Part shown: piece by piece, positions 51,864 to 61,044 of the stretch
Position numbering within the stretch: the stretch's first letter is position 1
Layout: each line of letters begins with the position of its first letter
Assembly (NCBI GenBank): GCA_025612245.1
Contig: JAAXKQ010000002.1
Span: forward strand, 62,001 to 126,000
Source of the DNA: Ignavibacteria bacterium
GTDB lineage: Bacteria > Bacteroidota > Ignavibacteria > Ignavibacteriales > SURF-24
Direction: 5' to 3'
DNA length: 64,000 nucleotides
The notes under the pieces: model-generated
Seen by the model: only the letters and a program-made list of their open reading frames with translations
Told to the model about the DNA's origin: nothing
The model's database searches: none
Position numbers and translations under genes: made by a program

Positions 51864-53492
51864 ATGGCGTTTAAACTAGAAAGACTGAATAATTTTCATG
51901 GCAGAAAAGGCCCCCTTTTACTCATAATTATGGATGGAATGGGACTTGGAAAGAATGCTGATAATAATGCAATCTATCTGGCCAAGACTCCCGTACTTGA
52001 TAAACTGATGACAATTCCCCTAAAGACTCAGCTTAAGGCGCACGGCCCTGCCGTAGGCATGCCTTCGGATGACGACATGGGCAACAGCGAAGTCGGTCAC
52101 AATGCTCTTGGTGCAGGACGCGTCTTTGCGCAGGGTGCAGCACTGGTAAGCCTGGCAATTGAAAACGGCGCAATATATAAGTCCAAGGCCTGGAAGAAGA
52201 TTCTTGAAATCGGTAAAAGCGGCCATACGGTTCACTTTATAGGGCTGCTTTCAGACGGTAACGTCCATTCGCACATAAAGCATCTTTTTGCCCTGATCCA
52301 TAATTGCGCTTCTGAGGGAGTAAAAAGAGTTCGCATTCACGCCCTGCTGGACGGACGCGATGTGGCTGAAAAGTCGGCTCTTACGTATGTTTACCCTACT
52401 GAAGAGCTGTTAAAGAAAATTTCAGATGAAAACGGCTACGACTATAAAATTGCCTCGGGCGGCGGCAGAATGAATGTTACCATGGACAGGTACAATGCCG
52501 ACTGGTCGATTGTAAAGCGCGGCTGGGAAGCACACGTTCATGGCGAGGGAAGGAAATTCCACTCGGCTACAGAGGCCGTGAAGACCTTCTACGATGAAGA
52601 TCCTAAAATGACCGACCAGTACATGGATTCTTTTGTCGTCGTGGATGAAAGTGAAAAGCCGGTCGGGACAATTGAAGACGGCGATGCCGTGGTATTCTTT
52701 AACTTCAGGGGCGACAGAGCCATTGAGATATCAAAGGCTTTTGACGACAAGAACCTAGATGCATTCGACCGCGGCAGAATTCCTGACGTGTTCTACGCCG
52801 GAATGATGGAGTACGACGGCGACCTGCACATACCGGGCAACTTCCTGGTTTCTCCGCCGGAGATTGACTGTACGGTAAGCGAATACCTCTGCGGTGAAAA
52901 GGTGACGAGTTTTGCAATTTCGGAGACGCAGAAGTTCGGGCACGTAACTTACTTCTGGAATGGTAACCGTTCGGGCTATATAGATGAAATGCTCGAGAAA
53001 TATCTTGAAATTCCTTCCGACAGGATTACATTCGACAAGGCGCCCTGGATGAAGGCAAATGAAATTACAGAAGAAACCATAAAGCTTTTAAGAACGGGCC
53101 AGTACAAGTTCGGACGCCTTAATTTTGCAAACGGCGACATGGTGGGCCATACAGGCGACATGCAGGCTGCAATTACGGCAGTTGAAACCGTCGACAAGTG
53201 CGTCGGAGAGCTCCTTAAAGTTGTAGAAGAGCTGCATGGCATTGCACTCGTAACAGCCGACCACGGCAATGCCGAGGAGATGTTTACGGTCAAAAACGGG
53301 GTGAAAACTCCAAAGACCTCGCATACTCTTAATCCCGTGCCTTTTATTATATTTGACCCCGAATACCAGGGCGAATATAAAATGGCAGAGGTCAAAAATC
53401 CGGGACTCTCGAACGTCGCTTCAACAATATTAAACCTTCTGGGCTTTAAGAAAGTTGAAGAATACGACGAATCCCTGATTTCTGTCGATTAA
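51864..53492 (+). CDS. gpmI: 2,3-bisphosphoglycerate-independent phosphoglycerate mutase
   Basis: 542 residues. It interconverts 3- and 2-phosphoglycerate in glycolysis using two Mn2+. Visible: LLIIMDGMGLGKNADNN (metal site), the phosphoserine segment DMGNSEVGHNALGAGRV, HALLDGRDV, FNFRGDRAIEI, FANGDMVGHTGD and TADHGNAEEM with metal ligands. Length is at the upper end of the family (about 510-550). GAAGGA five bases before the ATG supports the start. Monocistronic; a GC hairpin follows at 53506. Confidence 0.96.
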   Translation: MAFKLERLNNFHGRKGPLLLIIMDGMGLGKNADNNAIYLAKTPVLDKLMTIPLKTQLKAHGPAVGMPSDDDMGNSEVGHNALGAGRVFAQGAALVSLAIENGAIYKSKAWKKILEIGKSGHTVHFIGLLSDGNVHSHIKHLFALIHNCASEGVKRVRIHALLDGRDVAEKSALTYVYPTEELLKKISDENGYDYKIASGGGRMNVTMDRYNADWSIVKRGWEAHVHGEGRKFHSATEAVKTFYDEDPKMTDQYMDSFVVVDESEKPVGTIEDGDAVVFFNFRGDRAIEISKAFDDKNLDAFDRGRIPDVFYAGMMEYDGDLHIPGNFLVSPPEIDCTVSEYLCGEKVTSFAISETQKFGHVTYFWNGNRSGYIDEMLEKYLEIPSDRITFDKAPWMKANEITEETIKLLRTGQYKFGRLNFANGDMVGHTGDMQAAITAVETVDKCVGELLKVVEELHGIALVTADHGNAEEMFTVKNGVKTPKTSHTLNPVPFIIFDPEYQGEYKMAEVKNPGLSNVASTILNLLGFKKVEEYDESLISVD

Positions 53493-53505
53493 ACGCGTAT
53501 TTTCA

Positions 53506-53528
53506 GGGCGGGGCTTTCAGCCCCGTCC
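53506..53528 (+). terminator. GC hairpin after gpmI
   Basis: A 10-bp stem (53506-53515 with 53519-53528, one G-T pair) lies 14 bases past the stop. It has no T-run, so factor-dependent termination or mRNA protection is likely. Confidence 0.5.
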
Positions 53529-53670
53529 CATATTCCGGTATTTTCTGAAACTTACCCAAAGCGGGCATACTTCGTCCGGGTGAGTTAATTTAACCTTGAT
53601 TTTCACGCATTATTTCTGAATTTTTTCGTTCAAAATTGCCACGTTTATTACATGTTTTGGAGTAAAATTG

Positions 53671-54720
53671 ATGCTTAAAAAAATCTTGCTCGCGGTCTTT
53701 CTTTTGATGCTTTCCCTCGGTCAGGCAAATGCCCAGCTGAAAATCGGCAAGTATGCCGGGGAATTCATGGCTATTGGCGTCGGCGGCAGGGCAAATGCCA
53801 TGGGCGGTGCTTATGTGGCTGTGGCAAATGATGTTACGGCAGGCTACTGGAACCCTGCGGCACTGGCAAGGATAGACTATCCCGAGATCTCACTCATGTA
53901 TTCACAGAACTTCGGCAACCTGGTAAATTACAATTACGCTTCTGCGGCGCTACCGTACGGGGATGACATGAGCTTCGGGCTCTCAATTATCCGCCTTGGG
54001 GTTGACGGAATTCCCGATACAAGACAGGCGCTGGTTGATGACGCTAATAAGGGCAATGTAATTTACGATATCTACAGTCCCAATGCTCGCATTGACCCTT
54101 CGCGCGTTAAGGAATTCAGCAATGCCGACTGGGCATTTTATTTTACATTTGCCAAGAGGCATTCCGATAAGCTTTACTACGGTGCAAACGTTAAGCTGAT
54201 CAGGCGCGACATAGCCGAATACAGTGCTACAGGCATCGGCTTTGACGTGGGAATTTTGTATCAGCCGACCGGCAGGCTTTCACTGGGTGCAAACGTGCAG
54301 GATATAACAACCACACTGGTAGCCTGGAATACGGGTACAAATGAGCTCATATCTCCTACGGCTAAAACGGGCATTGCCTACACATTTGACTTCCTGTACG
54401 GCAAGGTTACACCCGCGGCCGGTTTCGACATGAGGTTCGAAAACCGCAGGTTTGCCAGCCAGATGAACATTGGCCCTGTAAGCCTTGACTTCAGGGGAGG
54501 ACTGGAATACAGCTATAACGACATACTGGCAGTACGCATGGGATATAATGATATTAAGGACTTTACCGTTGGAGCCGGCGTGCGCCTTCCTAAACTTAAT
54601 ATCGACTACTCATTTGCTCATTTCAGCGGAGCAAAAGACGACGCCCTTGGAGATTCACACAAGATTTCCTTAACGCTTACGCTGGAATCCCCGAAATTCC
54701 TCAGGGGCAGCGGCAAATAG
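53671..54720 (+). CDS. PorV/PorQ-family outer-membrane protein
   Basis: 349 residues from the ATG at 53671 (GGAG eight bases upstream; a TTG one codon earlier is less likely). The signal peptide ends near GQANAQ. The conserved PorV opening is present (GVGGRANAMGGAYVAVANDV then AGYWNPAALA), followed by a FadL-like series of strands: YPEISLMYSQNFGNLVNYNY, ADWAFYFTFAKR, SLGANVQDITTTLVAWNTG, LDFRGGLEYSYN and FTVGAGVRLP. PorV proteins are shuttle or barrel components of the type IX secretion system in Bacteroidota, but many homologues serve unrelated roles. No T9SS core gene (porK/L/M/N, sprA) is in view. Confidence 0.82.
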   Translation: MLKKILLAVFLLMLSLGQANAQLKIGKYAGEFMAIGVGGRANAMGGAYVAVANDVTAGYWNPAALARIDYPEISLMYSQNFGNLVNYNYASAALPYGDDMSFGLSIIRLGVDGIPDTRQALVDDANKGNVIYDIYSPNARIDPSRVKEFSNADWAFYFTFAKRHSDKLYYGANVKLIRRDIAEYSATGIGFDVGILYQPTGRLSLGANVQDITTTLVAWNTGTNELISPTAKTGIAYTFDFLYGKVTPAAGFDMRFENRRFASQMNIGPVSLDFRGGLEYSYNDILAVRMGYNDIKDFTVGAGVRLPKLNIDYSFAHFSGAKDDALGDSHKISLTLTLESPKFLRGSGK

Positions 54721-54740
54721 AATTCTTAGCAAAAAACGAG

Positions 54741-55352
54741 ATGAAAAAACTTCCTCAAATATTAAATAACTTCTTCCGTGCGGTAATTATAACGGCAGTC
54801 TTTTCATCTCCTTTTTTCTTCAATTCATGCGCTACTTCCCGCACGGGAAGCGCACTCTACCCAGAGGCAGATTACCCTCTTACCAGCGACACCGCTTATT
54901 CGGCTTCAAGCGACCTTACGCTGAGGGTCCCGAGGGGCTGGGTTAAGGCTGAACCTGGAGAAAATAAAACCATAGACCTGTGGCTTATCAGGAGTGACTT
55001 TTCTGCAACCATGAACCTTGTGGCGCTTAATGCCGACAGCATCTTCCACTCAGGTACTGTGGAAGACTCGCTTTTATTTGCTCTTAATTTCAGCCGCCAG
55101 CTCAAGATAAACAGGCTGGGCGAACGCTATAAAGCCCTGCAGGAAGATGAGTTTTTTAGCTTTAACCAGAAAAGGTTTGGCGCTTATGAATACCAGGGTG
55201 ACGAGGGTTTGCCGGTTAGAGTAGTAATATTTACGCATAAAGGAATGTACTTTGAGTTCTCCGCACTCCCCACACAGGCCGTTGGCCAGGGGAAGGTTGA
55301 CCCTAAGGAGCTCTTCCGCGTTCAGCAGTCACTTATTGCGACCATAAGATAA
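54741..55352 (+). CDS. Hypothetical lipoprotein
   Basis: 203 residues. The signal peptide ends in FFNSC (Cys30). The mature part has a PsbP/LpqN-like beta-sandwich pattern: LTLRVPRGWVKAEPGENKTI, WLIRSDFSATMNLVALNAD, ALQEDEFFSFNQKRFGAYEY and VRVVIFTHKGMYFEFSALP. It begins 20 bases after the PorV-like gene and is probably its operon partner in the envelope. Function unknown. Confidence 0.68.
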   Translation: MKKLPQILNNFFRAVIITAVFSSPFFFNSCATSRTGSALYPEADYPLTSDTAYSASSDLTLRVPRGWVKAEPGENKTIDLWLIRSDFSATMNLVALNADSIFHSGTVEDSLLFALNFSRQLKINRLGERYKALQEDEFFSFNQKRFGAYEYQGDEGLPVRVVIFTHKGMYFEFSALPTQAVGQGKVDPKELFRVQQSLIATIR

Positions 55353-55677
55353 ATTTCTCCCATCTTCCTTCCCTCTGCCATTACTCCATAGAGATATTAA
55401 TTTTACGCATGCATTCATACACCGCAGCTATCCAAAGAGAATAGTGCAAAGGCGATGTATGAACATTTAGCCGCAGTAAAATTCTCCATTTATTTTCACT
55501 CATGAAAAAAATATTTTTATTATTTTTGTTGCCAGCAAAAGTTCCGGTTATACATAAATATAGTTGTTCGGCTGCCTGTAGCACAGGAACTATTCCGCCT
55601 TCCGGGAAGGTCTTTCAACTGATTTATTCCATCTCCAGGACGCATACTTATTTCTCACAAAAACTTGAGGTATTGCC
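55353..55677. other. 325-base intergenic region
   Basis: No gene I can support. An ORF starting at 55502 begins with a signal-like MKKIFLLFLLPAK but runs out of frame into the next gene without a domain. The promoter of the 55678 gene should be here; no clear boxes. Confidence 0.4.
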
Positions 55678-56523
55678 ATGTTTTCTTTTAAGCGATCATT
55701 TTCAGCTATGCTCTTCTTTTTTACTCTTATATCCGGTACGGTTTTCCCGCAGGAATTAATGATGAAAAGTATCCCCCAAGATAAGGCGGCATTCAGTTTG
55801 CGATACCTGCATCCATACTTTAAAGAGAATTCTTCGTCTGAGATGAGCACTTTTTCCGGAATTTATGAGTTAGAAGCCACTATTCCTGTAACCGATAAAA
55901 TATATCTTAATTTTCAGCTCCCTTTTGTAGGATATTCATCAAAGTCAGGATGGGATGAAACAACTGAAAGTTCAATCGGTAACATCTATCTTGGAATACA
56001 GGCAAAGAATGTTACATCAGATATTCATACCAATTATTTTTCAGCAGGTTTATACCTGCCCACTGCAAGTGAAAAGCACGATGGGGTTACAATACTGGGA
56101 GCATTTGCGGATTATCCGTCGTTGTCTAAATATGCAGTAAATATATTCTCATTTTACGGCAATTTCGCCAGCCAGTGGAATTTTCCTTCGGGAGCAGGTA
56201 TTGCATTCGATTTGGGCCCGACAATCCTGGTGCCGACAGAGGACAATGGCTCCGAGGATACAGAAGTAATGCTGCATTATGGAATTACCGGGAAATATAG
56301 TTTTAACCATTTTTTCGGGGCAGCCGAAGTTAATGGAAGTTACATACTTACCGAAAGTGAATTGGATTTTGCTGACAAAATTTTTAATAATGTATCACTG
56401 GGAGCAGGCTGGAGTGGCAGTTATGTAACTCCTTCCCTTTTCTATCAGTGGAACATTAACAAACAGTTAAGTAATATTGTGACGGGGGCATTTGGAGTAA
56501 AACTGGAAGTCGTGCTGCCGTAG
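55678..56523 (+). CDS. Outer-membrane beta-barrel protein
   Basis: 281 residues. A signal peptide (FKRSFSAMLFFFTLISGTVFPQ) is followed by antiparallel strands: AAFSLRYLHPYF, YELEATIPVTDKIYLNFQLP, IGNIYLGIQAK, YFSAGLYLPTAS, SGAGIAFDLGPTILVP, VMLHYGITGKYSFNHFF, VSLGAGWSGSYVTPSLFY and a closing NIVTGAFGVKLEVVLP. Eight to twelve strands fit a small channel or transport barrel (the MetA-pathway/OmpW-like superfamily by pattern). A 12-bp hairpin follows at 56530-56569. Confidence 0.68.
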   Translation: MFSFKRSFSAMLFFFTLISGTVFPQELMMKSIPQDKAAFSLRYLHPYFKENSSSEMSTFSGIYELEATIPVTDKIYLNFQLPFVGYSSKSGWDETTESSIGNIYLGIQAKNVTSDIHTNYFSAGLYLPTASEKHDGVTILGAFADYPSLSKYAVNIFSFYGNFASQWNFPSGAGIAFDLGPTILVPTEDNGSEDTEVMLHYGITGKYSFNHFFGAAEVNGSYILTESELDFADKIFNNVSLGAGWSGSYVTPSLFYQWNINKQLSNIVTGAFGVKLEVVLP

Positions 56524-56942
56524 AATTTTGCCGGGTTGTGATTGATTATCTAAACACTCACAACCCGGCGCTAGCTGATGAAGAGCGAATTCTGGCATCT
56601 TTTTCCTCCAGGTAACATCCACTAATTTCTTCTGTCTGATATTTTAGCAAAGCTTACTTTTCCGGCTCCGTCCTTAAAACTTCCGAATAGTTTTTTACCT
56701 TTTGTTTTTAGTGCCACATAGGCATATCGCAAAAAATGTTGATTTGCTGACATTATAAGTTTACTTAATGTCTCGAAGTCCGGAGACCCCCATACAAGAA
56801 AATTGGTTCCCGGGCGTGTAAGCCCTGGTATAAATATGCATAAAAATATAATTCGATATATTTCCCGGATGTATTATATTATCTATACGCATCTTTAGCG
56901 GCATGTCAGGCTTTGATTTTGCCATTATTTCAGGGAGGAACA
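56524..56942. other. 419-base intergenic region with a hairpin
   Basis: It begins with a terminator-like hairpin for the preceding gene. The rest is AT-rich, without a supported gene, and should contain the promoter of the SppA-fusion gene at its right end (the ribosome-binding site AGGGAGGA ends at 56938). Confidence 0.45.
56530..56569 (+). terminator. 12-bp hairpin after an outer-membrane gene
   Basis: GCCGGGTTGTGA at 56530-56541 pairs perfectly with TCACAACCCGGC at 56558-56569 around a 16-nt loop, seven bases past the stop codon. No T-run follows. Confidence 0.55.
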
Positions 56943-59363
56943 ATGAAATTCAAAAAAGTTTTTACCCTTTTCATGCTATGTTCTGCAATAAGCTACGCAC
57001 AGCAGGGCTTTAATACATTTAACGAACAGAACGATTTCCTTCTTACTTCGCCCGGAGCCATGAGGTATGGTCTGCTGGGCTATGATAATCCTGCCATCTT
57101 AACATACCTTGAAGGTCCTGAGGCCGTCTTTAACTGGTCGGATCAGAACGGGCGGTGGAACGATTTCAGGCGCTGGGGGCTTTTTGGCGCGGTAAGGAAT
57201 CTTGGTTTCGGTATGATACATCAAAAGGTGCAGGATAAAGCGGTTACGGACTACAGACTCTCGGCAGCCATGGGAAACAGGGCCTTCAGCCTTGGACTGG
57301 GTTACGGTTGGTCTGGAGGCGACAAGGAAACCTTCGGCCGGTCAAATATTCTAAGGGCGGGACTGCTGATCCGTCCGTCGAGATACCTCTCGCTTGGAAC
57401 CTCAGGTATCGCGTCAACTGAATATTCAACAAAGGAACTCTACAGCGAACTTGCAGCCCGCCCATTGGGAAATGAGTTTATTACGCTGTTTGCCGACATA
57501 GTACTGAGAAATACTGAGATCATACGGGGTAAAAAGGAAGTCTGGAGCGCCGGAGCGGCATTGGAAGTAATTCCGGGTTTAAGGATTACAGGCAGGTACT
57601 TCCAGACAAAAGCCTTCAGTACGGGAATTCAGCTTTCACTTGGGAACATAGGTTTTACTGGGCAGGCGCACTATAACGAAAACCAGGCTCACGCATACAA
57701 TACCTACGGAATACGCATTGGCACATACGACAGGAACTTCTTAGGCTCTCTTTTCCCTAAAAAAGACTATCTGAACATTACGCTTAAAGGAGAGCTAAAA
57801 TACCAGCGCTATGTTTTCTTTGACGAGTCCAACACGCTTTATGACGTTATAAGCCAGATAAATGCCGCAAAAACCGATCCCGGCATCAGGGGAATTGCCT
57901 TAAACGCAACTGAGCTCAAGGTGCCCGGTGAAATGCTCTGGGAGCTGCGTGAACGCCTGCTGGATTTCAGGAAATCGGGCAAAAAGGTGGTCGTATTTCT
58001 TGAACGCCCCGATATGGCAGACTATTACTTTGCAAGCGCGGCGGATAAAATTGTACTGGATCCCCTTGGAACGCTGAGCCTTCAGGGGCTTGTTACGGGA
58101 AGAACGTTTTACAAGGGCACACTGGACAAGCTTGGTATAGGCTTCGATGAACTCAGGTTCTTCAAGTACAAATCCGCAATGGAAAGTTTTTCCAGGGAGA
58201 ATATGACTGAAGCCGACCGTGAGCAGAGGCAAAGGCTTATTGACGTTTATTACGAGCTGATGCGCGATGGCATCAGTAAAGCAAGGGGGATTTCGCCGGA
58301 AAAGCTGGACAGCATTGTAAACAATAAGATGGGTCTTCTTCCACGTGAAGCCATTGAGCTTGGACTTATAGATACTCTGGACCGCTGGGAGAATTCCAGT
58401 GAAGTGATAAAGAAAATTGAAGGAACCAAAAGATCCCTCGTTTCAGCCGGGGCACTGGAAAAGTACAGGCTGCCGGATGACAACAAGTGGGGTGAGTTCG
58501 ACAGGATTGCGATTATCTATGCGATCGGGTCCACTTCAATGGATGGAGGCATTAACGCACGCAAGCTGGTCAAAGACGTGCAAAGTGCGGCGGAAAACCC
58601 GCGCGTAAAGGCAATAATAATAAGGGTCGACTCGCCCGGCGGGGATGCAATGGCGTCTGACTATATTGCAGAGGCAATAAAGAAATACAAGAAACAGAAG
58701 CCCGTTATTGTCTCACAGGGTGCCGTTGCGGCTTCGGGAGGGTACTGGCTTTCAATGTATGCCGATACCATAATCTCCGCCCCGAACACAATTACAGGCT
58801 CAATTGGCGTAATTGGCGCGTGGGTTTACAATGGGGGTTTTTCGGAAAAGCTGGGCTTTACGACGGACCTTGTCAAAAGGGGCGAACATGCTGACCTGGG
58901 CTTCGGGGCAAGCCTTCCATTCCTGGGGCTCGGGCTTCCCGACAGGGCGCTTACGCCCGAGGAAAGAGGCAGAATAGAATACATGATAAAGGACAGCTAC
59001 GACATGTTCATTACCAAGGTTGCCGAAGGAAGGCATCTTAAGCCGGGGTATGTGGATTCGGTTGGACAGGGACGGGTATGGATGGGTCCCGATGCGAAAG
59101 ACAGGCATCTTGTAGACATCATTGGCGGCCTCTATGATGCAATAAAAGTAGCCAAACAGAGGGCAAAGATTTCAGAGGACAAGGAGATCAGATTTATTCA
59201 GTTCCCTGCAATGCCTTTGTTTGATTTTTCATTCCTGAGGCCTTCAATCGTGGGATTTGAGCTGAAGGAAAACGAATTCGTCAACTACATGAAGCTCATA
59301 ATTGAGCATAACGGTCAGGCCATGCCGAGGCTCCCAGTGGAGGATCTGCACCTGATAAAATAA
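56943..59363 (+). CDS. sppA: Beta-barrel-like domain fused to SppA (S49) signal peptide peptidase
   Basis: 806 residues from the ATG at 56943, preceded by GGGAGGA. The signal peptide ends near ISYAQQ. Residues ~20-270 look like a PorV/beta-barrel-like region (MRYGLLGYDNPAILTYLEGP, LSAAMGNRAFSLGLGYGW, LLIRPSRYLSLGTSGIAS, IRIGTYDRNFLGSL). Residues ~290-790 are a complete double-domain 67K-type SppA: the general-base lysine in FFKYKSAMESF (Lys410), and the nucleophile in GAVAASGGYWLS (Ser598) with GSIGVIGAW. Classical SppA is anchored in the inner membrane and cleaves leftover signal peptides. The barrel-like front would place the protease in the outer membrane or periplasm (inference). Ends at a 10-bp hairpin (59371-59396). 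Confidence 0.88.
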   Translation: MKFKKVFTLFMLCSAISYAQQGFNTFNEQNDFLLTSPGAMRYGLLGYDNPAILTYLEGPEAVFNWSDQNGRWNDFRRWGLFGAVRNLGFGMIHQKVQDKAVTDYRLSAAMGNRAFSLGLGYGWSGGDKETFGRSNILRAGLLIRPSRYLSLGTSGIASTEYSTKELYSELAARPLGNEFITLFADIVLRNTEIIRGKKEVWSAGAALEVIPGLRITGRYFQTKAFSTGIQLSLGNIGFTGQAHYNENQAHAYNTYGIRIGTYDRNFLGSLFPKKDYLNITLKGELKYQRYVFFDESNTLYDVISQINAAKTDPGIRGIALNATELKVPGEMLWELRERLLDFRKSGKKVVVFLERPDMADYYFASAADKIVLDPLGTLSLQGLVTGRTFYKGTLDKLGIGFDELRFFKYKSAMESFSRENMTEADREQRQRLIDVYYELMRDGISKARGISPEKLDSIVNNKMGLLPREAIELGLIDTLDRWENSSEVIKKIEGTKRSLVSAGALEKYRLPDDNKWGEFDRIAIIYAIGSTSMDGGINARKLVKDVQSAAENPRVKAIIIRVDSPGGDAMASDYIAEAIKKYKKQKPVIVSQGAVAASGGYWLSMYADTIISAPNTITGSIGVIGAWVYNGGFSEKLGFTTDLVKRGEHADLGFGASLPFLGLGLPDRALTPEERGRIEYMIKDSYDMFITKVAEGRHLKPGYVDSVGQGRVWMGPDAKDRHLVDIIGGLYDAIKVAKQRAKISEDKEIRFIQFPAMPLFDFSFLRPSIVGFELKENEFVNYMKLIIEHNGQAMPRLPVEDLHLIK

Positions 59364-59370
59364 ATTGCGG

Positions 59371-59396
59371 GATGCCGGGAACCCAATCCCGGCATC
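59371..59396 (+). terminator. 10-bp hairpin after the SppA-fusion gene
   Basis: GATGCCGGGA and TCCCGGCATC pair perfectly around ACCCAA, seven bases past the stop. No T-run. Confidence 0.5.
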
Positions 59397-59468
59397 ATTC
59401 GTCCCATTGTGGAAAAGTCCCCAATTTATTATTTTTACCCGACACACAAAAAAGCATTAGTCTGAATA

Positions 59469-61034
59469 ATGTATAAACCCGTAAAAAAAATCGCGCTTAT
59501 CTTAATTCTTGCAATACTTCTTCCCGTAGTATTCCTTTCTGTTTATGAGCTCTCAAGTGTAAATGAAAACGAAAGACTTATAGAAGATACTTTTAATAAT
59601 CAGCTTAATGCCATTCTCTTCAGCGTAAACCAGTATACAGAAGACGTAGTAAACGGCTGGGTGAATAAGATTAACTCAGGCCTCCTGGAAAAGAACCTGA
59701 AGCCGGAGAATTTTAGGAGCGCTATAGAAAAACTTCAAAGTGAAAATCCCATAAATGTTATCTTTACGGCAGATGATTTAACCCTCGGGAATTTTTCCGA
59801 ATTTGACAGCCTTAAGAACGAGGGCACTCGTGAGGCGGTAAAAGAAGGGATTAAGAAAATTCTTGGTCAAAACACTCAGAAGATTAAACGCCTGTATACT
59901 TATAAGCGCGGGGGATATACAAAAATTGAAGCTCTGCCGGGCGTGCCCGGATGCTTTACGGGACTTATGATTTTTATTCCGGATGGTGGAGCAGAGGGAA
60001 AAATTGCCGGGATCGGGATAAGCACAGAAGATTTTGTGCGCTCCAAAATGGGCCCCAAGCTCCAGGAGATCTCGGGCGGAAGGATGCTTATATCTGTTTA
60101 TAAAGGAAAAAACATTCCCGTCTACAGGACAGATGCGGCATTCAGAACTGAAGCCACGCAGAAGCGTCCCATATGGCTTCTACCCGGCTACAGCCTTGGC
60201 ATTGCGCTAAAAGGAGCCACAATTGAAGAGCTGGTTTCCTACAGGTACCGCTTAAGCCTGATACTTGTTATTTCGGTTAACCTGCTTTTAATTGCCGGCA
60301 TCTGGCTCGTCTTCAGGAGTATCAAAAAAGAGATCCGCCTGGCACAGATAAAGTCGGACTTTGTTTCCAATGTTTCGCACGAGCTGAGGACACCGCTGGC
60401 CCTGATCAGCATGTATGCAGAGACACTTGAGATGGGAAGGGTTAAGACAGAGGAGAAAAAAAAGGAATATTATGGTATACTAAGCCAGGAGGCTGTCCGC
60501 TTGAGCCGGATAGTAAATAAGATACTGAGCTTTTCGCAGATTGAAGCGGGACGGAAAAAGTACAGCTTTAAGGAATCGGATCTGAATGAAGTCGTTCAGG
60601 AGGTGTTTAATACCTACAGATTTCACATGGCAAGCAGCGGCTTTAATTTTACCTTTGAGCCTGAGGAAAAGCTGCCTGGAGTAATGCTCGACTGTGAAGC
60701 CGTGGGCCAGGCCGTCATTAACCTCATTGATAACGCTGCCAAGTACAGTGGCGATAAAAAAATTATAAAAGTAACTACAGGGAAAGACCAGGAGTATGCA
60801 TTCGTTGAGGTCCGGGATGAAGGAATTGGCATTTCCCAGGAGGACCATGAGCATATATTTGAGAAATTCTTCCGCGTTTCAACGGGCGACGTGCATAATG
60901 TAAAAGGCACCGGACTTGGGCTGACGCTGGTAAAGCACATAATGGAAGCGCACGCCGGGAAAGTGACGCTTAAAAGCCGCCTTGGTGAAGGGAGCACTTT
61001 CAGGCTGAGTTTTCCTCTTATAAAAAATAATTAA
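59469..61034 (+). CDS. Sensor histidine kinase
   Basis: 521 residues. Two membrane helices (about 8-27 and 262-283) enclose a ~230-residue periplasmic sensor domain. There is no HAMP domain; the second helix leads straight into the kinase core. H box SNVSHELRTPLALI with phospho-acceptor His304; N box LIDNAAKYSG; G boxes DEGIGISQEDHEHIFEKFFR and GTGLGLTLVKHIMEAHAG. It signals to the OmpR-type regulator encoded 10 bases downstream. The sensor domain has no family I recognise, so the signal is unknown. Confidence 0.93.
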   Translation: MYKPVKKIALILILAILLPVVFLSVYELSSVNENERLIEDTFNNQLNAILFSVNQYTEDVVNGWVNKINSGLLEKNLKPENFRSAIEKLQSENPINVIFTADDLTLGNFSEFDSLKNEGTREAVKEGIKKILGQNTQKIKRLYTYKRGGYTKIEALPGVPGCFTGLMIFIPDGGAEGKIAGIGISTEDFVRSKMGPKLQEISGGRMLISVYKGKNIPVYRTDAAFRTEATQKRPIWLLPGYSLGIALKGATIEELVSYRYRLSLILVISVNLLLIAGIWLVFRSIKKEIRLAQIKSDFVSNVSHELRTPLALISMYAETLEMGRVKTEEKKKEYYGILSQEAVRLSRIVNKILSFSQIEAGRKKYSFKESDLNEVVQEVFNTYRFHMASSGFNFTFEPEEKLPGVMLDCEAVGQAVINLIDNAAKYSGDKKIIKVTTGKDQEYAFVEVRDEGIGISQEDHEHIFEKFFRVSTGDVHNVKGTGLGLTLVKHIMEAHAGKVTLKSRLGEGSTFRLSFPLIKNN

Positions 61035-61044
61035 AGGAAGCGGT

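Noticed and set aside
53671-54720. Type IX secretion locus based on the PorV-like gene
   Set aside because: The PorV family is broad, and no porK/L/M/N, sprA or C-terminal sorting-domain proteins are visible nearby.
55502-55759. ORF starting like a signal peptide (MKKIFLLFLLPAK)
   Set aside because: It has no domain, overlaps the start of the clear beta-barrel gene in another frame, and the similarity is limited to the first 13 residues.
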